Source: an uncultured Granulosicoccaceae bacterium (GTDB lineage Bacteria; Pseudomonadota; Gammaproteobacteria; CALCKW01). From it: a DNA stretch of 64,000 nt. This document shows, piece after piece, positions 57,381-64,000 of this stretch (position 1 is the first letter of the stretch; every line of letters begins with the position of its first letter). A model generated the notes under the pieces. It did not search any database. It had not been told where the DNA came from and saw only the letters and a list, made by a program, of their open reading frames with translations. A program made the position numbers and the translations under genes. The stretch is from positions 116,117-180,116 of the forward strand of contig CALCKW010000009.1 of NCBI GenBank assembly GCA_937965695.1, given 5' to 3'.

Positions 57381-59545
57381 ACGCCACCAATCCTTTTCCA
57401 AGCCACTTAGAGCTCATCAACGAGATTGCAGTTGCTCTCAACGTCAGGAAACCCATTGAAAAAGAACTAAGTAGCGTGTCGGGCTTAAGTCTTGTGGACA
57501 TGAAATACCTTCTCGAGCAGGTCCTAATACCCGCCATCACTAAAAGCGCCTCTCCCGAGGTAGCCAACATAGTGCATACAGTTGTATTGGAGTACTTCAG
57601 AGAATACGCCGAGCTTGTCAGGGACGAGAATGCCGACGGTGTATCCCGCGAAGAAGTAGAAAAATTACTTGCTGAGTATTTATTACCTGAATTCTGGAAC
57701 GAATTGTTATTTCAAGTGGCCAAGTACAGCTCGCTACCAGGAAAGGTATTAATAGAAATGTGCCAACCAAGCAACTCGTCCTTACAGCTAGCAAGCGCGT
57801 GGATCGGCACAAAACTGCCCAAAAGTGTCGACTGGCGCGAGCATTGCCGCACCAAACTTCAACACTATGATGGACAGGCCGGCCTGTTCAAATATCACTT
57901 GCAAAGCTACGCCAAACACGCAGACCAGAGTGTGCCAGGACAAGCAACGATTGATCGCATCTTTCCTATACCCGGCATTGCCAAGCACGAGCAACGCCTC
58001 TTCAGGTCAGCACTCACACTCGCCAGAGTAATCGACTACACCAAGCGCACAGAAATTGGCAAAGCCTCACTTGGACTGGCGACCAATTCAGGCGGATTGG
58101 GAAATACCACACCAATGTTCAAGGCCTTCCGCAATGCGTTAGCCGATGAACGCCGCGCCAAAATCATAGCCCGAGCTCAATTAGAGATCACATACGACAA
58201 GCTTGACAGGGCATTAGCACTCGACACAAGCAAAGCAGAAAACGCTAAAGAAGAAGCGCGAGCTCTTCTGGCTTACGCAAAATACACTCACAGCAAGTCG
58301 CACAGCGAGCATCACCCTATCGCTGATAAAACCCTTTTTTATTGGGCGCGTTATTATGTTTTGTCCGGAGACCTTGAATCCGCAGTTAAATCCTATGGCC
58401 AGGCATTTGACCAGGCACTCTACTGTGACGGCCCACTAACCCATCAGATAATTCAAGAAGGCTATAGAGTTGCGGCGCGCCACAATGCCAAGGGATCAAT
58501 GGCATTGCTTCGCAAGCTAAAAAAGGCAGCAACTCTTTTGATGCTAGATGGCACTGCAAATTTGGCCAAATTTGCCTTCACCAACAAAAGCGACGAGATC
58601 ATAGCCGGTTGGGAAATTGAACAATGGGCGGCCGAGTTCAACGGCATATTCAATCCGCTGGCTATGTTTATCATTGCCAAACATAATCAAACAGAGTTAA
58701 GGCCTTGGTTCTTAGAGCACAACAACAATGCATCCAAGCAGGTAGACATGCGTAGCCCAAATGCAAAAGTAAAAAGTGGCGTAGGAATAACCAAAACCAC
58801 CCCAAAGCTTATTTACTGCATTGAGAAAAACGATACGGAAGGTTTCAAAAAATTGATTCAAAAAGGCGCATGCGTCAACAAACAAGACAGCTTCGGCGCT
58901 ACCGCTTTAATCAAATCTCTAACTCTTGTCCGCCCTGAGATAAAAAGTAACAACCTATTTTTTGACACACTAATCCAAATGCCTCACTCAATAGACGCCC
59001 TGAACGCCTATTGCACAAACTCATGTTCTACAGCTTTATCAGGTGCAATCGACTCCGCTAGCGTTAATAACGTCAATCAGGTGTTGCGCTTAGCAAAGGA
59101 AGCTGCTGACCCGAACCAGTTAGAAGAGCAATTACAGGCACTCGTAAATCAGAAGGGTGCTTACAACCTCCATTACGCCATCCCGCCGCTCTTCTACATT
59201 CTTGAGCGCATAGGTGATATTAAGCACATAGACGCATTGACTTCGTATCAACAGAAAACCGCACGATCCTACAACCTGACAGACTTGCGCACCATGGCAA
59301 ATCTGTTGCTAAGGAATGGCGCTAAACCTGAGCACCAGCAATCACCACAATTCGAACCAACTCCCTTTTGGCTCGCTATCCTGCTAGATGAATCAGAAAT
59401 CCTAGCGTGCATGCTCCACCATGGCGCCGAGCCAACAGCCTCTTACCACGACCCTAACCACGTCAGAAGCTACTCAGCGCTGGATTTTGCCAGCCTGCAA
59501 GGTTCGAAAGAGTGCGAACAGCTTCTGAAATGCGAGACCAGCTGA
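57377..59545 (+). CDS. Large helical protein with TPR-like middle and C-terminal ankyrin repeats
   Basis: 722 aa. ATG at 57377 with AGAGGA 7 bases upstream; a frame extending to 57236 lies inside the HicA-like gene. Residues ~1-300 are helical and unrecognised. A TPR-like unit (YWARYYVLSGDLESAVKSYG) lies near 340. Ankyrin-type repeats run from ~475 to the end (KLIQKGACVNKQDSFGATAL, LLLRNGAKPEHQ, CMLHHGAEPTAS). No catalytic motif, signal or membrane helix. Coupled to the HicA-like gene and facing a BREX operon, it may be a sensor, scaffold or antitoxin; none of these is shown. Confidence 0.75.
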   Translation: MNATNPFPSHLELINEIAVALNVRKPIEKELSSVSGLSLVDMKYLLEQVLIPAITKSASPEVANIVHTVVLEYFREYAELVRDENADGVSREEVEKLLAEYLLPEFWNELLFQVAKYSSLPGKVLIEMCQPSNSSLQLASAWIGTKLPKSVDWREHCRTKLQHYDGQAGLFKYHLQSYAKHADQSVPGQATIDRIFPIPGIAKHEQRLFRSALTLARVIDYTKRTEIGKASLGLATNSGGLGNTTPMFKAFRNALADERRAKIIARAQLEITYDKLDRALALDTSKAENAKEEARALLAYAKYTHSKSHSEHHPIADKTLFYWARYYVLSGDLESAVKSYGQAFDQALYCDGPLTHQIIQEGYRVAARHNAKGSMALLRKLKKAATLLMLDGTANLAKFAFTNKSDEIIAGWEIEQWAAEFNGIFNPLAMFIIAKHNQTELRPWFLEHNNNASKQVDMRSPNAKVKSGVGITKTTPKLIYCIEKNDTEGFKKLIQKGACVNKQDSFGATALIKSLTLVRPEIKSNNLFFDTLIQMPHSIDALNAYCTNSCSTALSGAIDSASVNNVNQVLRLAKEAADPNQLEEQLQALVNQKGAYNLHYAIPPLFYILERIGDIKHIDALTSYQQKTARSYNLTDLRTMANLLLRNGAKPEHQQSPQFEPTPFWLAILLDESEILACMLHHGAEPTASYHDPNHVRSYSALDFASLQGSKECEQLLKCETS

Positions 59546-59619
59546 GGCTAAAAAATGTTAGGTGAGGTCTCAATGAATCCCGACAGCCACTAGCTGTACT
59601 AAGTCAAACAACCGAACAA

Positions 59620-59994
59620 GTGAAATACTCTGTTGACCAGTTACTCAAAGACCCACACAAGCGCGCAATTTTGGAAAAGTCTTTCCAAGGCTTTTTAGTA
59701 AGAAACAATCAACTTGACCCAGAAAGACTTAGATCTGTCGCAAAAACATTGCTACACCATGGTGCAGACCCTAATGCCGACCATCAGCACCCTAACCCAG
59801 GCTTTACACCGTTTCTTCTGGCAATCGAGTTAGATGAGGTGGAGATCGTCCAGACAATGCTCGTTACCGGATGCAATCTGCATCAAGATGTAAGAACCCC
59901 CACAATTCCACATATCAATACGCCTCTGAATCTGGCGATAACATACGGGTCTCATAAATGTAAGGCACTACTGGAATCACGGCAATCAGCCTGA
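59620..59994 (+). CDS. Ankyrin-repeat fragment paralogous to the upstream protein's C-terminus
   Basis: 124 aa from a GTG without a ribosome site. LRSVAKTLLHHGADPN, TPFLLAIELDEVEIVQTML and the C-terminal CKALLE match, position for position, LRTMANLLLRNGAKPE, TPFWLAILLDESEILACML and CEQLLK of the 722-aa protein. A well-placed ATG (59573, with GAGGT upstream) opens a different frame that stops after six codons (MNPDSH), similar to the start of the larger gene (MN...PSH). This suggests a partial tandem duplicate with internal loss and a frameshift, perhaps not translated. Confidence 0.45.
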   Translation: MKYSVDQLLKDPHKRAILEKSFQGFLVRNNQLDPERLRSVAKTLLHHGADPNADHQHPNPGFTPFLLAIELDEVEIVQTMLVTGCNLHQDVRTPTIPHINTPLNLAITYGSHKCKALLESRQSA

Positions 59995-60028
59995 CTAGTT
60001 TCGTCAAACAGCGAGAAAATTCGTCGCC

Positions 60029-62095
60029 TTAAACTTTTATGTACGTGACCTCAAACGCCTTACAAGTCCGGTGTTTCTGCAAGCGATTGGACAGCTGAAA
60101 CGCATTGTTCATGTCGTACTGCTGAAAGATATCTAGGCCTCGGTCCAAGGATATCTTCCAACCAGTATCCGTCACAATGTGCCTTGCGTGTTGTGAACCC
60201 GAGTTATCAAACGCGTAGGCAAATTTTATCCCTACAGCGAAGAGTGAGCTCTGAATTTGCTCCAAGAAATCGCGCTGCTGGTCGCCTTTGAATTCATCTT
60301 CAACCGTAATCAAGCTGACAACGACTTCATCTTCTTCAGCTTTGTTCTTGACGACCGTTTCCATCAGCTCCATCAGGTTTCTAGCCTGATAGAACAACCG
60401 GATGTACGGGTCGGTGATGGTGATGTGCTTAGCGCCCTTAATATATGGCCCTATCAAGCTGTCATAGCTGACACCTCGCTGGTTCTCCATAAAGGTGACG
60501 TGCTGCTCCTTGAGCTCTGATACTGGCGGTGCGGACTGCGCAGCGACTTCGCCAGTACCATCAACGCCACCAACGTCAGCGCTTACAGCAGACTCAGGCA
60601 GACCGATATCGTCCACTTCGCCAACCGTCTGATTGAAGTAGTTTGGGTACTCAAGCTCTTCCAACGTTGAAACAGGCTTTTCATTGCCTGCTTTATCCGT
60701 ATAAGCGAAATTCACAGCTGCGTATGTAGAATCAAGTCTGAATAAATGATCTTTGACCCTTTTGCGCCCTTCCATGGCGAACCTCAGCACCTTTTCGACC
60801 TCATCCGCTGTCGCACCACCTTGTGGAAACAGTATCTTCATCAAGCCTGAGAAAGTCTTGTTGATTGCGTCTTGGTCTCGAGTCGAAATATCCGACGACA
60901 ACGTAAAGTGTTCTTTGTATTGGTCAGAGAAGTCTTGATTGCGAAGATGGCGAAGCACTTCGGCCAAGTAATCCACCACAAAACCATAGCCGTCAGAGAA
61001 CATCTCTCCTCGAATGATGTCAATTTCCCAACCCGGGATATAGAAATGGAGACGATCGAGGAATGCCGAGTCATAAAATTTCTCGGGCAATGCATCGAAC
61101 AAATCAGTGTGCTTGAGCATGTAAGGCAGGCTGTGATCGGTGTTTCCAATGAACGCCATCGAGGCATCGGCGCCTAAAGTTTCTACACCACGCGAGAACG
61201 ACTTGTTCGCCATGTAGTTCTTCATGATGTCTACAAGGGCTTTGTCGACTCGCTTTTTCTTTCCAGCGAATTCATCAAACGCAACTGTGTCCCAGTAGCC
61301 CACCAAACCAATCTTGCCCGATGCATTGCTGACAAACAGCTTTGGCACCGTGACTTCACCACCGGAAATCAAAATACCGTGCGGAGAGAATTCAGAATAG
61401 ATATGCGACTTACCTGTGCCCTTAGGCCCAAGCTCAATCAGGTTGTAGTTGCGCTCGCAAAAAGGGATCAAGCGAACTAACTGAGTGAGCTTGCTGCGAT
61501 GGCCAAACAATGCCGGATCAAACCCAATGCTTTGTATCAGTAGATCAATCCATTCTTCTAGCGAAAACTGCTTACGCGCCTCGATGTAGCTTTCATAGTC
61601 AAAGTCAGACATCTGAATCGGCTTAATCGTACTCAGTACCCACGGGCTCGCATCTTTGTCCTCGGTGTAGTCATACTCCAGATCGGCGATCACCCACACA
61701 CCACCGACCAACAGCTTCGGGTGTTTTTTCACCGTGCCAGAATCAATGAGCACATTCTTGATACCAAGATTAGAAAACGCCATCTCGTAACAATCTTTTT
61801 TGTCATTCAGCGCGACACTGACTTTATCGATAACCTTGTGTCTGCCCTTCTCTCTGATGGTCGAGCGGATCAGCCCTGCTTCGTTGCGATGCACATAATG
61901 CTTAGCGAGGATTTCTTTAACCGTTTGAATGCCGCTCTCGATGCTGTCTTCGTCACTGGTGGCGCAATACTGACCAAGCAAATACTCCAGCACGTAAGAC
62001 GGCACGATGGCATTGCCTTTCACCGTTTTAACGAGATCTTTGCGAACCACCAGTCCAGCAAACACATCGCAGATTTTATTGTTCAACTCGGTCAT
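60029..62095 (-). CDS. brxL: BREX type 1 protein BrxL (Lon-like AAA+ protein)
   Basis: 688 aa, typical for the family. Walker A ELGPKGTGKSH near residue 235 and DTVAFDEFAG (Walker B) near 275, GNTDHS sensor, followed by the long C-terminal region with the extra ~150-residue domain seen in BrxL. BrxL forms ring assemblies on DNA and is needed for phage restriction. ATG at 62095 preceded by AGGA; the frame to 62137 is not supported. 63 bases after pglZ. Confidence 0.92.
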   Translation of the reverse strand: MTELNNKICDVFAGLVVRKDLVKTVKGNAIVPSYVLEYLLGQYCATSDEDSIESGIQTVKEILAKHYVHRNEAGLIRSTIREKGRHKVIDKVSVALNDKKDCYEMAFSNLGIKNVLIDSGTVKKHPKLLVGGVWVIADLEYDYTEDKDASPWVLSTIKPIQMSDFDYESYIEARKQFSLEEWIDLLIQSIGFDPALFGHRSKLTQLVRLIPFCERNYNLIELGPKGTGKSHIYSEFSPHGILISGGEVTVPKLFVSNASGKIGLVGYWDTVAFDEFAGKKKRVDKALVDIMKNYMANKSFSRGVETLGADASMAFIGNTDHSLPYMLKHTDLFDALPEKFYDSAFLDRLHFYIPGWEIDIIRGEMFSDGYGFVVDYLAEVLRHLRNQDFSDQYKEHFTLSSDISTRDQDAINKTFSGLMKILFPQGGATADEVEKVLRFAMEGRKRVKDHLFRLDSTYAAVNFAYTDKAGNEKPVSTLEELEYPNYFNQTVGEVDDIGLPESAVSADVGGVDGTGEVAAQSAPPVSELKEQHVTFMENQRGVSYDSLIGPYIKGAKHITITDPYIRLFYQARNLMELMETVVKNKAEEDEVVVSLITVEDEFKGDQQRDFLEQIQSSLFAVGIKFAYAFDNSGSQHARHIVTDTGWKISLDRGLDIFQQYDMNNAFQLSNRLQKHRTCKAFEVTYIKV

Positions 62096-62158
62096 CAAAA
62101 TTCCTATAAATCGCTTTTTTGCTGCGCACAGCAACATTCAAACAAGCCGGTCACTGTG

Positions 62159-64000
62159 CTAGAAGTCAAAGTCACTGCTGAAAGAACGCCGTAGGAGGTA
62201 GGTGATCTTCTTGTAGTCTCTGTGCTGGTTGGTGCCAACCACAGGCTCCTCAAGTTTCAAAGCCACCTCTTGGTTATTTGCCTCATCCGCCTCTTGAGTC
62301 AAAACAAAGCGCAGCTTCATTTCTCGCTCACGCGAGTTCTCCGAGCTCAAATCCAGTATGACTTCATGGCTATCCGATATCAGCTTGCCAGCTTTGGTGT
62401 ACAGGCCAACACGCAGTGTTCTAGCCTGTACCTTATCGGTCACGGCCTCCGCCTGGTACAGGGTCACAGAGAGCTGCCCAGCGGTGATTACATTCGTACC
62501 ACCACGCAGAACATCCACTTCAACAGCTGTGATATCACTCTGGCGCTTTTTGTTGATACTGATCACCGGGATCACCGTCTCTTGAAGTGTAGCGCCACCG
62601 TGCACAAAGCGGCTGCCCGAACCGCTTAAACGCAGTCGTTGAATTCCTTTTGGAATCACCGCTCCTACATCGCCGTGCAAGTTCAACTGCTCAGCACTGA
62701 AGTTCTTCAAAGCGTCACCACTGCTCAAGCCTTTGCCCAGCAAAAAACGTCTATCGTTGTAGAGCACTTCGCCCTTCACATCTTTGGCGAGAAAGTCGCT
62801 CTCTTCCAAGGCTTTGTTCTGGTAGATAAAGCCGTGATCAGCCGTAATAAGAATGTTACTGGCATTGGCGCTGGCGAGCTTTTTGATCAGCTTCATCAGA
62901 TCATCAAAGGTTTTCTCGGCGGCTTCAAAAGCCTCCCCCTCTGACTGCATTTTGTCGCCGGTGTGGTCAATGCGGTTGTGATAGATATACAACACATCAT
63001 GGGCTTTCAGCAGTTCACGGTTCTCCGTGCTTGTCTGCTCCAACAGATCTTTGGCCAACACAGCGCCAGCTCTATCACCAATCAGGGCTTTCAAAACTTT
63101 ATCTCGGCCGTCACGGCCCTGCGTGCTTTGTGCGCCCATGGCCACCGTGCCGGTGTTGTTATCCGCGATCTGCAAAGGCATGTCCGCAGACCCCGTGATG
63201 TCTCGGCTCTGCGGCAACAAGGAAGCCATACCGAGCTGGGTATAGCTGGGCAAAGATGACAAGGCGTACTCTAACTTAGCCTGATACCGATCTTCCTGAC
63301 GGATACGAGTCACCATCTCATGCCCTGCTTCGAAGCGAAAAGCATCGGAGATAATCACATAGATTTTTTTATCTTTGTCTAGAAACGGCTTCACCCACTT
63401 CCGATAAAACTGTGTCTGCGGTGTCGCACCTGACACTTGCCAGCGGGGCATGGCGTCGACATGTCGCTGCCAAGCATTGTTCAAAGGCAGCAAGTAGCGG
63501 TTGGTGTATTGGTTTTCAATCTGGGCACTGAGGGCATTCAGCAATGTGTTCTGAGAAGACACCTTCAGCGCATACACAAACTGCCGGTAGAGCTGATCCA
63601 ATTTATACCAATGGCTGGTGTAGCCTTGCACCGCCTCAGCGCTAGTCGCCATATCGAATTGCACCGTATCGAGCAGCGCTAAGAACTGGCTCGCGACATC
63701 TACGGCACTGTACAACTGCGCATACTTGCCATACCAATGTCCCTGACGACGCTGGCGACACCACAGCGCCACTTCCCCCTCAGGAATGCTGCGCTGCTCA
63801 ACAGCGGCCACCAGCTCATGAATGACTCGCTGGTCGATCAGTTCAAAGTAATCGAGCTCAATGAGTTCTTTGAGCTTACGTTGCGCCAAATCCGCTTCAA
63901 CACTGAGCAGTTCCGCACAGTCTTTAGACAACCACTCAAAACTCAACTCGTGCGTGCGGCTATCTTTCCAACGCTTAAAAAATATCAGCGCATCGCTGTT
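62159..64000 (-). CDS. pglZ: BREX type 1 phosphatase-fold protein PglZ, 5' end beyond the window
   Basis: About 613 residues visible of a ~830-870-aa family; the frame is open to the window edge. Upstream of an internal TTG the residues still read as PglZ (ALIFFKRWKDSRTHE). Alkaline-phosphatase-fold metal motifs IISDAFRFEAGHE and ITADHGFIYQ are present, with HNRIDHTGD between. PglZ is the defining protein of BREX systems. With brxL it forms the 3' end of the operon. brxA, brxB, brxC and pglX would lie to the right. Confidence 0.93.
   Translation of the reverse strand, partial: NSDALIFFKRWKDSRTHELSFEWLSKDCAELLSVEADLAQRKLKELIELDYFELIDQRVIHELVAAVEQRSIPEGEVALWCRQRRQGHWYGKYAQLYSAVDVASQFLALLDTVQFDMATSAEAVQGYTSHWYKLDQLYRQFVYALKVSSQNTLLNALSAQIENQYTNRYLLPLNNAWQRHVDAMPRWQVSGATPQTQFYRKWVKPFLDKDKKIYVIISDAFRFEAGHEMVTRIRQEDRYQAKLEYALSSLPSYTQLGMASLLPQSRDITGSADMPLQIADNNTGTVAMGAQSTQGRDGRDKVLKALIGDRAGAVLAKDLLEQTSTENRELLKAHDVLYIYHNRIDHTGDKMQSEGEAFEAAEKTFDDLMKLIKKLASANASNILITADHGFIYQNKALEESDFLAKDVKGEVLYNDRRFLLGKGLSSGDALKNFSAEQLNLHGDVGAVIPKGIQRLRLSGSGSRFVHGGATLQETVIPVISINKKRQSDITAVEVDVLRGGTNVITAGQLSVTLYQAEAVTDKVQARTLRVGLYTKAGKLISDSHEVILDLSSENSREREMKLRFVLTQEADEANNQEVALKLEEPVVGTNQHRDYKKITYLLRRSFSSDFDF

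Overview
The window looks like the chromosome of a heterotrophic, probably marine gammaproteobacterium. The basis is a TRAP uptake system, an adjacent yadG/yadH-type exporter pair, a glpK-glpD-glpR block with GlpR-like half-sites, a long-form leuA, uvrB and a tRNA-Asn. The species cannot be named from the sequence. Most genes sit in short minus-strand operons with Shine-Dalgarno sites and 1-8 base overlaps. The first ~56.2 kb reads as ordinary chromosome. The last ~7.8 kb reads as one end of an integrated island.

Layout. 0-7.5 kb: a fused 5-oxoprolinase (cut by the window edge), a TRAP transporter (dctM, dctQ, dctP), a D-glutamate cyclase-like (DUF1445) protein and a LysR regulator. Together they suggest uptake and breakdown of D-glutamate or 5-oxoproline. 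7.5-15.1 kb: an MFS transporter, then a peptide/opine-type ABC importer operon ending in an alkaline-phosphatase-fold phosphodiesterase. 15.1-26.1 kb: a mixed oxidative/lipid region with an E1-like/nitroreductase fusion (Rv1355c/MoeY family) and a GNAT-like partner, a divergent GGDEF-EAL protein, a fatty acid desaturase, a two-subunit molybdenum hydroxylase and a FeeM-type N-acyl amino acid synthase-like protein. 26-33 kb: DNA glycosylase, thymidine kinase, a DnaA-box cluster, methyltransferase, YadGH exporter, thioesterase, cobalamin adenosyltransferase and a HIT protein. 33-41 kb: a lipoprotein of seven two-cysteine repeats, leuA, and a receiver/histidine-kinase pair. 41-49.4 kb: a Rieske oxygenase operon with an SDR, a di-haem peroxidase, sixA-uvrB, tRNA-Asn and a chemotaxis receptor. 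50.4-55.7 kb: glpK, glpD, glpR and a ferric-reductase-like/intradiol-like pair.

At 56231-56248 lies an 18-base copy of the 3' end of a tRNA-Leu, CCA included, with no tRNA body. Its orientation predicts that an integrated element begins here and runs rightward out of the window. That element carries the 3' end of a BREX type 1 phage-defence operon (pglZ-brxL). Convergent to it is a plus-strand set: a 48-residue Gly/Ser/Lys protein, a HicA-like RNase-toxin fold overlapping a 722-residue helical/ankyrin protein, and a partial duplicate of the ankyrin tail. I see no HicB. This set is the best candidate for an undescribed defence or toxin-antitoxin-like system.

At least four copies of a ~125-165 base non-coding repeat with terminal inverted repeats (core CAGATTAAGTC / GACTTAATCTG) lie between genes at 26.1, 38.5, 40.9 and 50.1 kb. 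Two of them supply the TAG stop codon of the adjacent gene. A second unexplained element, a ~100-base nested and mutually exclusive hairpin structure, lies at 49.9 kb.
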